This document shows positions 1-10,790 of a stretch of 64,000 nt of DNA, piece by piece. The translations under genes and the position numbers were made by a program. Positions within the stretch are counted from its first letter, which is position 1. The number at the start of each line of letters is the position of its first letter. A model generated the notes under the pieces. That model was not told the origin of the DNA. It was given only the letters and a program-made list of their open reading frames with translations, and made no database searches. Source of the stretch: Campylorhamphus procurvoides (taxonomy: Eukaryota; Chordata; Aves; Passeriformes; Dendrocolaptidae); assembly GCA_013396655.1 (NCBI GenBank), contig WBMV01006433.1, positions 244,823-308,822 of the forward strand, given 5' to 3'.

Positions 1-149
1 GGAACTTTTCTAGTACCTACATGTCTTACTATCTAGATTGCCATCACCATAATGCCTATGCTCCTCCCAATAACAACACTCCCTCCCTCTCACTTTGCCT
101 TTCTTGCCAACCTATAAGTAAAGATGGACTGATAATTTGAAGCAAGGCT

Positions 150-180
150 TTGTGTGTGTGTGTGCATGTGTGTGTGAGTG
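150..180. repeat. (TG)n microsatellite
   Basis: An imperfect run of TG dinucleotides, interrupted once by CA and ending in TGAGTG. It is a simple sequence repeat of about 30 bases with no other feature attached. Confidence 0.85.
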
Positions 181-1870
181 TCAACGGAGGGCAGTTGTGT
201 ATCAACACCTGTGATAAGGCATATGAATGTTACCTTGTCATACACAATCCATCAGCTATGCTAGGTAGATGCTGCCTGAACTAGATGTCAAGTGAGTAGG
301 GCTGGATTAAGGGAATTCTCCCACTGATTTCAGTATCAGTATGTAATCCTTGCAACTAAACTGAAAAGAAACAAGCAGCTGCCGCACAGTCCAAAGTGTC
401 CTGCCCCTTACAGGAACTGGTGATCCCTATCTAGCCATGAGGCTGGTGTGGTTTAGATGTTGTTCTCACAAAGGAGATTTAATTGAGCATAAAAAAGCCA
501 AAATAAAGGCAAAACAATCAGAGCATAGAAAGATTGACACCATCTCTTCAAAGGGTTGGGTGAGATGCAAACACAAAGTTCATCACACCCATCTAAAATG
601 CTGAGTTAATGCACCCATCTAGTGAAAGGCTAAGGTCACTTCTTTCTCAGTGCTCCTTTGGAACCTTTTAAATACTTAGTGCTGTCTTTTCTTTTTATTG
701 TTTCTCCCTGTCCAGTATTGTTTAGAGATTTAAAAATTAAATTAATCAGCATCTTGGATCATAAGTTCCAGGGTCGCTTTATTGTGAAATTACAGTGTGA
801 CTCACAGAGGCTGCAGATCCACCTTTGAGGCTGGACTGGCTGTGTTATTTTAGTCTGTTGTTTCTTTCCATGCTGTTTTTGCAGCAGGACTTGTAGCCAC
901 ACAATGCAATGAGCTGAGAAATGGCAGTGCGTCATCCAGGGTGTGGCTGAAGAGCGATGTCGCAAAGAGAGATGGCAAGATTACAGGGAGGATCTGAGCA
1001 GGATCTGGAGGAAGGTGAAGAACAAAATGTCCTACCACAATAAAAATAACCATTTATATATGTAAATCAGAAGAGAGAGGGTTCTGCAAAGCCAATTTAC
1101 GTACCGGGGGAAAGTCAGGGAGAAAAACCCAAAACGTTTCGAAGCACTGGCTGCAGACCCAAAGACAGACAGGTAGATATACAAATAGCTAAAATGAGAC
1201 AAACTCTCACAACAGTTCCAGCACAGCCAGCAGCCGAGTGCTGTTGGTGTGGGAAGTTACCCTTGTGCCCACTCAAAGAGTGGCATCACTTGCATTTCTT
1301 CAGCCAGAAGCAAGTACTTCTGTGAGCAGTAAAAATTATGCTGCCTGGTTTCCTGTGACTCTGTATTTTGTGGTTGATTATCTGAGGCTAATAAGGGGCA
1401 AGAGCTGAATAAAGCTTTTCCTGTGGTCAGGGCATCCTGTGTGGATTCTCCGGGGTCTAATAATACAGTTCACCTTCCTCTTCTGCCCTTCCTTCAATGG
1501 GGCACTAATTTGGATGGCTGTCTTCTGCACAAGTGCCAGACTTTCTGAAATCTGTCTGAACTCTTTATCATTAAAGACTCTCTGGCAAATGTCTGAAGTT
1601 GGCCAGCTTACTTCAAAGCTGCTGTGGCAATATATACAAAGATACAGCATCAGCTAAACCTCATTTGCTTAGGAAGCGAGGATTCATTTTTAAAAAATAA
1701 ATCACACCTTCCCCAAAGCAGTAACTCATAATCTGCATGCTGACCAGGCCTGCTTTAGAAACCCAGGGCTTAACTCTTGATAATTGCTTAGTAATTCAGC
1801 AAGTGGCATCTTACACCAGAAGCAGCAACCACAGACACAAGTCTTACTGTGGAGGTTCATCTGTGGCATA

Positions 1871-1904
1871 GGAAATATAAAAATATAGGAAATATAAAAA
1901 TATA
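1871..1904. repeat. 17-bp perfect tandem pair, A/T rich
   Basis: The unit ggaaatataaaaatata occurs twice head to tail with no mismatch (1871-1887 and 1888-1904). Perfect identity suggests a recent slippage or small duplication. There is no sign of function. Confidence 0.9.
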
Positions 1905-2815
1905 ATGCTCACTGAAAGGGTACCAACGGGAAATACCCCAGGAAAAAAGTGAAGTGGGACAGACCTTTGTGTTTTCATTTAAACAGGAAAGGTAGATGGA
2001 AACCAAAATAAATGAAGCTATGCTTAAAATAAAGATTACTCTATTCTAGGCCAACAAAGGTTGTAACACCTGACCTAAGAATGGGTGGGGATGTTTGGGA
2101 TAAAGGAAGGGAGGCCTGGAAAATTGTGGAGTTATCTAGATAAGTTTCATGGAATGAAAATAAACAACCAGTATCTGCTAAAGGGTACATGGAATAAGTC
2201 AAACAAGACAGTCTGGTGGTTTATATATTCTTTGGTGTTCATGAAGAATTGGGTCTGCCAGAACAACGGGCTATCATGGAAGAGTGCTTCATTTAGCTTC
2301 TACTCATGTACCTGTTCACCTGACCTTTGAGATTACTGGCAAAAGCTCCAACAGACTGAAGCTGGTCTTTCTGTGCTGTTTGCACCCTCAGCAGAATGAA
2401 ACGAGGCGCTGCTTGCTCAGTGTTGGGGCAGGGAGTGCTGCTGGTTGGCTGTGAGACACTGACGTACCACAGTGAGATGTTTCCCTGTGTATGTGCCACC
2501 TGGCAATGTTGCTTTGGGAATGCAGCATCATTTGAGAATTGAGGCCAATTCCAAATCTGTTACAACTCATCCTAAAAACAGTCAGTAAATGGGAACCTGT
2601 TCATCAAAGCCCTCTTGTTGTTTAAGAGACACAAGCTCCTAGTTCTCTACTAATATGAATGTCAAAGTAATTTCAAGAAGAATGTCATGATGGATGACAA
2701 TTATTTCTCCTCAGACTTGAAAAATGGTGGTGTAGATGTATTTCTGAGGATATGTGTGTAGGAGTATTTTAGACAACTTCAAAAGCTTATCCTAAAGGTA
2801 TAGTCCTGCAAACTG

Positions 2816-2935
2816 TTGACCATTCTGGCTCCACTCCAGCAAAGCACTTAAATATTTGGTGAACTCAGCAAGACTCTTCACATGCTTCAAGCTAACACAT
2901 CCATAAGCACTTTGTTGGACCAGGCTCAGAGGCTG
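2816..2935. repeat. Fragment of an ancient amniote palindromic interspersed repeat
   Basis: Two arms face each other: tccagcaaagcactta at 2835-2850 and taagcactttgttgga at 2904-2919. The second is the inverse complement of the first at 14 of 16 positions. Between them are pieces such as cacatgcttcaagct. From memory, this arrangement (tcctgcaaagcacttaagcatgtg and its inverse) is common in turtle, crocodile and bird genomes as an old non-autonomous element. I do not know its database name. The copy is decayed and its centre is shortened. Confidence 0.5.
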
Positions 2936-3789
2936 CACTAGAGCCACACCTTTCACAAGAGAAATCTCCCTGAGCTAGTTGCAGTTTCTCTGGCTGGTGT
3001 GGCCATTTGCTTCCTCACAGACAGGTACCAACAGCTATATCAACATGGGTATTGTGGCCTTGCTAAAGGGAAAAAATAGTTTCAGTAGATTCAGCATTTC
3101 ACCTCAGTGAAATTTCTCTAACAGGACAAGCAAGGTGAGAGGGAGGTAGTTTTGCATGCAGTGCTGTAAAAAAAAGATTTCCTTTCCTAGAATCACCAGT
3201 CTCTGGACAGCAATAAATCCACATGCTAAAAAATAAAGTGATTCCTAAAATAAGCAGTTCAGGCTTCAAACTGTACAATAGGCAATTATTTTGAATAATT
3301 GGGTGTAACCCTAGGCAGAGAGAAGCTACAAGACCAGATGTACATATAAAACTAAACATGGGCTTTAAAGGATCTAATCAAATCAGTCCACCATCTGGAA
3401 CAAGAAGAAAAATCGTGTGACAGACCTGGTCAATATGAGGAAATGGCACAAATTTCTGGATAACAAGCTTAAGCTAAATCAATATGTCACATGAGTCAGA
3501 AATGGAAGCATCCATAAAATGGATTGCACTAGTTCAACTAAATCACATCTGATTTTACTAAATTAATACCATTTTCTCCTACAAACTAAACCTTAGGTGA
3601 CCTATCACAAATAACAAGCCGGGAATATTCAGAAACAAGTACACGCAGGTAGAATAGCTCATGGCAGTCTGAGGTTCGTATGTTCTCTTCTGTCCATACA
3701 AAATAAATCTTACCCTTCAAATGACTCTTTTCCAAGCAGTTGGTGATAAAGGCCTCGACTCAGGTGTTTGTAAGTCAGAGCTGCAGTGA
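2936..3789. other. Non-coding stretch, nothing recognised
   Basis: Unique sequence with stops in all frames. I saw no repeat family, RNA gene or splice-site pair that I can support. Confidence 0.5.
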
Positions 3790-4536
3790 GTGGATCCTGC
3801 TTCATTATACCTCCCTAGGGAGCCAGGTGCTGCAGCAAAGGCTGGAAACAGAGGAAATGGTCTGCATGGTGGTAAACCCCAGAGCTCAGCATTGGGCCAG
3901 TGCTGCAGAAGGAGTGTTCAGTGGGCTGAGCTGAGGGCTCTGGTGGTTGGGAAACCCTGGGCTGGGATACTGTGTTTGTATGGCCACAGCATCTCTGGCC
4001 CCAAGTATGGTTTACTTTGTGGTGTCAGCTGGAAAATATCGAACACAACACAGAGACCCTGGGAATGTCCTTATTCACCTCTTGTGTTCCACTGGGCTTT
4101 GGCAGTTCCGGGTCGTCTGGGCTTAGGTTTGCACTTTGTTGTGGGATCAAGTCTGCATGTCAAGGAGAAGTCTGGATCTCTTGTGGGGCTTCCAGAACCA
4201 AAGCACCCATCCTACAGTGGCTCCAGCAGCAGGGGGATGGGGCTCAACCACACAGTGTCTCTTCCATCTTCTGCTCCTACTTTGACACCTTGGGCTGTCC
4301 TGTGGGCACAGCTTCACAGCTTTCTGCACTTCAGTGAGGCAAACAGGAAGCCAAAGTCAATCCAGCTTAAACAAAAGCAGAACTTGCTGTTGCTCCATGA
4401 CATTTTGATTAGCAACACAAATTCAGCTGTCTTCTCTCCCTCCTTCATTTCATGCTGCGTCCCTGGTACCAGCAGCCCAGATATGATTCAGACAACTGTA
4501 CAAAGACTGTACAGCTCAGCCATGCTGATCAACTGA
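3790..4536 (+). other. Unexplained 248-codon open reading frame
   Basis: This is the longest uninterrupted ATG-to-stop frame in the window (248 codons). It matches no protein family I know. The predicted product has no signal peptide, no clear membrane segment and no recognisable domain motif. Composition is mixed, with scattered Ser, Leu, Gly and Trp. A second plus-strand frame, 3972-4337, overlaps most of it, which is typical of locally raised GC content and few stops rather than real coding. No splice sites or poly(A) signal are convincingly linked to it. It could be a chance frame, part of a long non-coding transcript, or a decayed retroelement. Chance is my preferred reading. Confidence 0.15.
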
Positions 4537-7500
4537 TGTAGGACTGCTCCAGGGAGGGAGAGAGCAGAGCCTTAAGGAGGTAACAGCAACTTTATTTGAT
4601 GTATGGGGTTTAGCTTTGGATACAAAGCTTCACTGACTTAGCAACGTATGAGTGTGTTTGTGGGTTTACAGATTTACTCCAGTGCTCTAGCAGACCATCT
4701 TCCCCTTCTGCTACTCCTCTGGAAATAGTTCAAGTCAGTGTGTTGTGCACATAATTGATACTGGCTTTCCCAGACTCCAGAAATCATAATAAAAAGATAG
4801 ACAAAACCTAGGGGGAGGGATTTTTCTGGCCTAAAGTGAGAGGATTTGGGGGAGACTCCAGCTGAGTTTTCCATGCATGCATGTTGTTTATGGTCTGTGT
4901 GTGCAAAACATGTCAGAGAAAAAAGCTCTCAGGGGAGTTGGGGATCTGTCCAACGTGTGGCAAATCCCCAGCATGACCCAGCCCTCCCCTTCCATTCTGC
5001 CCATCCTTCTCCACAGGACATTTCAGCAGCAGGAGAAAACCAAGGTAAAAAGAGGTGTTTGAGCAACACCAGCTTTCACAAACAGAGGCTCGAAAGTATC
5101 CCCAAACAGCACATGGGTGTTGAAAGCCAACACCATGCTCAAGGTGAAGGGCAGGGACACCTTGTGTCCCATGGGCTGAGTGACTTCATGGCTTGATGTG
5201 ACTCAACTGGAGCTGGGTGCAAGGCATTTTCTTTTGTTTGAAAGTCCTGCATGTCACCATGGAGTCCAGCCCCCTTTTCTGGAGGGATGGGGGAGGTCTG
5301 TGGGGATGTTAGAATGAATACACATTTCAACACTCCTTCAGCTCAGCTCGCAGTCCCAATAACAACAGCGTAATATTTTAAACTGCTTTTGCAAGTCTCC
5401 TTTCTACAGGGCAGTTGAAAGGATATAAAAGCATTTTAACAATTTTATAGATCATCTCCGGAGCGCTATTGTGGTGTGGGAGAACAGAAGTTTTGTTGCC
5501 ATTTGCCCATGGACAGCTGCCAAACTCACCTGTCTCCACCGAGCCTTCTAGGGCCATATCACATCTCTCTGGAAACTCTGCAGCCAGCTCCGGATGGCTT
5601 CTCACTTTACTTATCTGAAAAACATGTTGCTCAGTTTAACCCTTTGTCAGCACAATTGCCTGAGTGTGTTACTTCAAGCAGGCAACTTCTTCCCTTTGGG
5701 CTTAAGGAAAGTAATAGCTGCTAAATGGGTTTGGAGAAACCAGGACCCTCCTGTGAAAAAACCCTCACCCATGAAAATTCTTCTAACCCTGCAAGTCATG
5801 CTACTGACTTCAGTGCCCACAGCTCTTCTTTTGTCACTCCCTAATTACAGTTAAGCAGCCTCTAAATCTGACCCTTTTTAACGTGCTCCAGTTCAGTGAG
5901 GTGCTTAAAAACTTCTTTCTGACTAAGTTTTATTAGTCTAGTGGTATGTTTGCAAGTAAGGCATACTTTAGAGCATCTGAAGCCAGAAAGTGGTAGTTTG
6001 AGCCTGTGTATAACTCACAAAGCCAAGAATTAGAAGAGATCTGCCACTGACCACATTTTCTTATGGATCACTTGCTCTTGCAGGGCCCTGCTTCTAATCT
6101 CAAAAATTGTCATTAAAACCCTCACATGTATACAGTTGACACAGGAGTACTTAGCAGTTTTATTTGTTGACGTTCAGGAAATATTTGCTGATCCTCATGT
6201 GGAAGGTGTGACAGAATCTACTCCCTTATGTACGAACTTGTCATTTTCCATCCCAACAAATGAATATTTACATTCTCCACCCTCCTCTTCTCCTGGAAAA
6301 AAAGTGCATAAAATTATTCCCCATCACATTCTTTCACTGAGTTGGCAAAATACAGAGAAAAACAGCAAGTTTAAATGATATGGAATATGCAGGCATAGCT
6401 TATCTAAGATCAAGCATGCAGATCAAAATCAACAAAGCCTCACAAAAGAAAGCCCCAAAAGATCTTTCATCCACCTGATCCCATTTCCCTGCCTACACCT
6501 CTTTTTACCCTACTGCAATATATTACTTCTGCTTTAGTTTCTGCTCTGCAGCAACATTTCTGCTTAAGAAAGATTCTGTTGAGTCATTACCAGCATCAGC
6601 CAAACAGGCTTTTCAAGAATGGAGAGAAAATAAAGGCTGTGGTTTTTAAATTAATTCCATGCTGCTTAACCCTTAAACCACTAGTGACTTCCAGACTTCC
6701 AACCAAGTTAATACTGAAAAGGATATGTAGATATTGTGCCTGAACAAGAGCACTGTCTGTGCTTCTGTGGGTGATCAACTGCTCAGGCAGTGCCAGCCAC
6801 ACACCTAAAAACATGGACAGAAATCGTAGTAAAGGTCTGTGCTGTCTAACCCGTGTCCTAAATACTCCCTTCCTGCTGCTTGACAACACTGCCTCGCCCT
6901 GCACCTAAAGCAGAGGCAGGGAAAGGAGCTTCTCTACTAGAAGACAGCAGTCATAAAAGTAGAAATGGAAAAGAGACCAGCACATCTCTCCCTCTGTGAT
7001 GTAGGAGAGATACTCCAGTCCTCCTTCCCCCAGCAGCTTGTATATAGGAGAGAATAGTGGTTGCCAAAAAGATATAACTTGAATGAGTTCCTGGTACCTC
7101 GAGGTTTGAGGGGCCCCCAGGGGAGCCGACACTTGGAGTGAGAAAAGACAGAGGAGGCGAAAGCGGATAAGGTGATTTTCTTTGCCTTGGTTTTTGAAGC
7201 AATCTCAGCCTGCTAAGCTTTCAGTCCATGCTGCCAATGGCTATTTCCAAAGTTATCTTTGAATGGAAAAAGGCTGGAATCCTTCTCTCTCTCATTCCCT
7301 CTGTCTCCCTTTTTAATGAAAGCTCAGTTTAGATCTGATATCACTCTGAAAGGTTTGCTATCAAAGTTTATTAGACCCACTGGGACAGATCACAGTTTGC
7401 AGAGGCTCATAGTTTCATGGCAGATAACTGTAAAGTGAACCATTCAATGTTCTTCATAATGCTCATTTTTCTAGGGCTCATCTATAGCACAAAGCTGCAC

Positions 7501-8557
7501 TGTATTCAAGAATCATTAGAAGCGATCCCAGTTGATTACATGATGCTGGCCATAGTTTTGCCTTTGGAGCACAGTAAAGCAGTCAGCAGCCCCCAGCCTG
7601 TCCCACTAGGTGATGCTAAGGCAAGTGAGATGCCATTTGCAGTGAAGGCAAGCCCTATCATCACAATGGGATAGTGCCTGCTGTGTCCTAGAGAAGGTCA
7701 GAACTTTAAAAAAGCAGTAGGAAGTATGAGAGTAACATCCCTTTAAAAATCCAGATTTGCCTTTTCCTGCTTGATAATAATAACAGCTAGAAAAGACTCC
7801 TCTACCTAGAGACTATGCCTGAGAAATTTCAGCTGGAAGGCAAAGAAATGAGAGGAGGGATTAGCACCTCAAGCTTCCTGTAGAACTGCTGGGGTTTTTG
7901 TTTCATTTTTTTGGGGGGAGGAGGAGGGGGGAGGTGGTTTTTCGGGATTTTTGTTTTTGTTGTTTTTTAGTGAAGTCATTGGTATTATTATGTGGTTTTT
8001 AGTAGGCTATCCTCCTCAAAATGCATGGGAATAAACACTGTATCTGGTAGGATCTCTGACTATAACATGTATCACAGCAGTGTCTGTTTACAGTGTGAAG
8101 GGAGGGGAGCTGTTTCATTTCCCAAGACAGTAATGGAAAGCATGATGTCCTACAACTAAGGGTGGTGAAGACTGGGAGAGGTACTGGGAAAAAACATTCA
8201 TGATAAAACTAAAGAGTGAAAGAGAGTTTCAGGGCAGATGTTTGCATGATGCATCATCAGCAACCCTGGGAAAAGGCTGAGAGACAACACGGTTGATTCA
8301 AGCGGTCAGGTTCTTGGGCCAGCAACGTCCTGTCCTTCTGCTGCCACTTCACATGGCTTTACACCTTTCCCTGTGACTTCGTAGTGCCATTCTGTCTAGA
8401 GCAGGAAGCTAGACAAAACTCAGAGCAGCTGGTGGTTCTCAGATGCCCCTGCACCCTGCCAGCCTTTATCCATCCAGAACTTTTGGCCTATGAATGCCTC
8501 TCACCAAAAGCACGTGCAACCATCTGACAGCTCGTCTGCTTTCTGATTCCTTAACAG
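4537..8557. other. Non-coding stretch, likely intron of the gene ending at 8713
   Basis: About 4 kb with no supported exon. It contains a G-rich run at 7913-7937, listed separately. If the exon at 8558 is real, this is its upstream intron. The 3' end provides a pyrimidine-rich tract and an AG acceptor at 8556-8557. Confidence 0.45.
7913..7937 (+). other. G-rich run with quadruplex potential
   Basis: Two runs of six G are separated by short GGA blocks within a T-rich stretch on the plus strand. Two- or three-tetrad quadruplexes are possible. It lies about 620 bases upstream of the candidate terminal exon. Nothing in the sequence shows a function. Confidence 0.4.
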
Positions 8558-8713
8558 GTCATGCAGATGGACCAGAAGCTAGATGACATCCTGAACACGC
8601 TCCATGCTCAGCTAGGGGATCAGCCACAGGCACAGATGCCAGGGCCAACCACCCCACCTCTCAGACATCTACAGGCAACCTCAGATTCCCCCTCAATGAA
8701 CCAAAAAATTTGA
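8558..8713 (+). CDS. Candidate terminal coding exon, KCNQ1-like C-terminal coiled coil (partial gene)
   Basis: An acceptor (ctgattccttaacag) ends at 8557 and is followed by 51 codons and a TGA at 8711-8713. An in-frame TAA sits inside the acceptor, so the frame must begin by splicing. The product starts VMQMDQKLDDILNTLHAQLG and continues as a Gln/Pro-rich, Thr/Ser-rich tail. From memory, the last exon of human KCNQ1 begins in the same phase with VTQLDQRLALITDMLHQLL, the start of the helix that tetramerises this voltage-gated potassium channel. About 9 of 19 positions agree, and the heptad Leu/Ile/Val positions are kept. Against this, the remaining tail is shorter than in human KCNQ1 and lacks the PY-type LPTYEQL motif expected near the C-terminus. 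It could instead be a divergent paralogue, an alternative last exon, or another coiled-coil protein. No upstream exon was found in the window. I am moderately sure that it is an exon and much less sure of the name. Confidence 0.42.
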   Translation, partial: VMQMDQKLDDILNTLHAQLGDQPQAQMPGPTTPPLRHLQATSDSPSMNQKI

Positions 8714-8850
8714 AAGCCGCATGTCACCCTCTCATTCTTTTACATCCAGTTATTTTAACGTCTTGGTGTCTTCAGCTGTGTCATGGGTGAAACGAAATAT
8801 TCTACTGCAGTAGACTAAACTGTTAAAATAAAGAAAAAAAAAAAAAAGAG
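8714..8850 (+). other. Putative short 3' untranslated region
   Basis: About 115 bases separate the stop of the candidate exon from an AATAAA poly(A) signal at 8827-8832. The signal is followed almost at once by a genomic A-run and then a GA-rich stretch. This length would suit a compact 3' UTR. The A-run begins only one base after the signal, too close to be the copied tail of a retrogene, which normally starts 10-30 bases downstream. Confidence 0.35.
8827..8832 (+). terminator. AATAAA polyadenylation signal
   Basis: A canonical hexamer 114 bases after the stop codon of the candidate last exon. Its weight depends on that exon being real, because such hexamers are frequent in AT-rich DNA. Confidence 0.35.
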
Positions 8851-9459
8851 AGAGAAGAAACAGCAAGAAGCCAGTCACGACCTTAGGAGAGCACATGAGT
8901 TTTGCACCTGTTTTATTACCCATCGTTAGCTAACATCTGTCAGCCCACCACAGCCCCATCCAGAGAGCCCCATCCAGGCTGAGCACCCAAATACAGGGCA
9001 CCGTTGTCAAGGTAGGCATCCCAGGGAGGGTTAGGATGACCCATATGAGGGCATGGAAGGGGAAAAGAATCCTTTTTATTTAATCACTAAGTTTAATGCT
9101 CACAGCATGCCCAAAAGGGGGAAAAGAGCCAGCATCTGAACATGAAACAAATGGAAATCAGTGAACAGGAAAATTAAACAGCATGTTTTGACTTCTACCA
9201 AGCAGAGAGGATCATAAGAAGGGCAGATTTATATGCTAGTGTGAATGACAAAGTAAAGACAACAGGCAACTGATTAAAAATATGGAAGTGTACACAGGCT
9301 GGTTGACATATGAAAGACCGAAGCAAAGACTTCAGCTAATTAAAGCAAAGGATTGCAAATGAGATGAGATGCATGTTGAAACAGACAGGCAAGAGAGATA
9401 GTATCTGCGTAGGCTTACTGCACAAGAACACTGTAATAGCTATCAGCTATGCTGATGAC
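8851..9459. other. Non-coding stretch downstream of the candidate gene end
   Basis: I saw no exon or repeat family. There is a small local duplication of the phrase gccccatccag near 8950-8977. The rest is unremarkable AT-rich sequence. Confidence 0.45.
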
Positions 9460-10320
9460 TGTTATGCAAAATGTTCTCAAGCTTTTACCTTTATTCAGCA
9501 GCGGTTGTTGACTCCAGTTGCCTTAATTTTAACATAAGAAACTTGTATGGTAATTGGCTGTGAACTATTCGTAGAGCTGGGTTCAAGCCACTGAGTAGCA
9601 GAGTGCTGCAGAAGGGCTGCAGCTGTGACTGAGAGTGGCAGGGTTTCTTAAAGAAAACAGAAACGCACAGACTGTTGATGAAAGTTAATCGCTGTTTAAA
9701 TAAACTGCTCCATATAATTTTAAACGCTAGATTTATTTTTTTGCCTTGTAATCTGGTTGTAAATCGAGTGCATATGCTGGCTGATGTGCTGTTGTTGAAG
9801 AATACGTTCGGTCCAGGTAGCTTGGCTCGCAAACTGCAGATTTGAGATGCAGATTTAGCTCTGGGTGGGAGCCCAAGACAGGAGGCCCTGAACTGCCAAC
9901 CTTTGGGATAACAAGGTGGGTGATGCCAGCCAGGGATGGACACGGAGATGGGGAGCAGGAGCTAAAGACTCGGCGGGAAGAGTGAGACCTGAGTGTGAGT
10001 AGACTGTGAGGGTATAAAACCCCAGGGGCTCTTCTCTTGCGGGTCCTCCTCAGAAGGCACCACCTTGGAGCTGTTTCTGTGGTATTGTGCCGTGAATAAA
10101 TGGCTTTATGGACTCAGAAGTCTGCTGTGGGAAACCTGGGGTAGAACCAGTAAGTGAAAGGCTCTGACCTTGGGAGTGCGACTGCCAGAGCGGCTGCTGA
10201 ATGGTCAGACTGGGAAGTTGGATTAACACTGTCACCATGAAATGGATCTTACCTGGCACTTCAGAAAAGGGACAATACAACACTGTTGCTAAATACCTAA
10301 ACAATACACCTTGCTAAAAA
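9460..10320 (+). mobile_element. LTR-like element, probably a solo long terminal repeat
   Basis: A TATAAAA box at 10013-10019 is followed 76 bases later by an AATAAA at 10095-10100. A U5-like stretch of 100-200 bases comes next. This spacing of promoter and poly(A) signal is typical of retroviral LTRs, in which a short R region lies between them. The segment upstream would be U3. No gag, pol or env reading frame follows, so if correct it is a solo LTR left by recombination. A 150-codon minus-strand frame (9491-9943) inside it resembles no protein. The ends are my estimate: I could not find a clear TG...CA pair with a target-site duplication. Alternatively it is an ordinary promoter with coincidental spacing. 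Confidence 0.4.
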
Positions 10321-10519
10321 GGGTGCAGTGTTATTTACTCAAGTCTTTTTAATATATTTGCATAACCAACAATTTGAATGAGCAAAAGTCTGCAGAGCAA
10401 AGACCTGGTTCCTGGGAAATCCTAAATATATTCTATTCCCAGTCATATCCATGAAAGCAAAGCCTGCACTGCATTTAAAAGCAACCTGAAAGACTGGTCC
10501 CTTAATAAGCATTTATTTG
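10321..10519. other. Non-coding stretch
   Basis: AT-rich unique sequence after the LTR-like element. Nothing recognised. Confidence 0.45.
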
Positions 10520-10790
10520 GACAAATGAGCGGTCCATTTCAATGTAATCAAATTAGTTTCTAACTATTACCTGTCCCTTTAAAACTCTTTCCCAGGTTTG
10601 TGTGTCTGGGAATTCAAGCTCGGAAAGAGCACAATGAGACTGATTCCAATCTTTAGATTGAAGGCGCGTCTTAGAATATTAATGATGTGTGAGAGGCAAT
10701 AAAAAAAAAAAAGGCAATGTGGTTTTAATTAAGTCAGCTGACAAGTTGCCGTTCCATCTTGTCTGATTACTACAGAGTTACTGAACATGA
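10520..10790. promoter_or_regulatory. Possible conserved non-coding (enhancer-like) block
   Basis: An AT-rich stretch with homeodomain-type cores (taatcaaattag near 10547 and ttttaattaagt near 10723). Several CpGs are kept, including a GGCGCGTC, in surroundings where CpG is otherwise nearly absent. Retained CpG and dense TAAT cores are what I would expect from a developmental enhancer under constraint. This is inference from composition only. Confidence 0.22.

Larger units (their letters stand above)
1..2815. other. Non-coding stretch at the left edge
   Basis: I see no recognisable exon here. All frames are interrupted by stops, and the short open frames (under 95 codons) on both strands overlap one another without any family resemblance. 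The stretch holds a TG microsatellite and a 17-bp tandem pair, listed separately. If the channel-like exon at 8558 is real, this DNA is probably intron of that plus-strand gene. I looked for the preceding KCNQ1-type exon (ending in a residue pattern like RVEDK followed by a GT donor) and did not find it. Confidence 0.5.

Noticed and set aside
8827..8850. AATAAA followed by an A-run, suggesting a processed retrocopy ending at 8.83 kb
   Set aside because: The A-run starts one base after the signal, too near for a copied poly(A) tail. The coding similarity also starts exactly at a splice acceptor, with a stop just upstream, unlike a retrocopy.
9491..9943. 150-codon minus-strand open frame
   Set aside because: It lies inside the LTR-like element, on the strand opposite its promoter, and has no protein resemblance.
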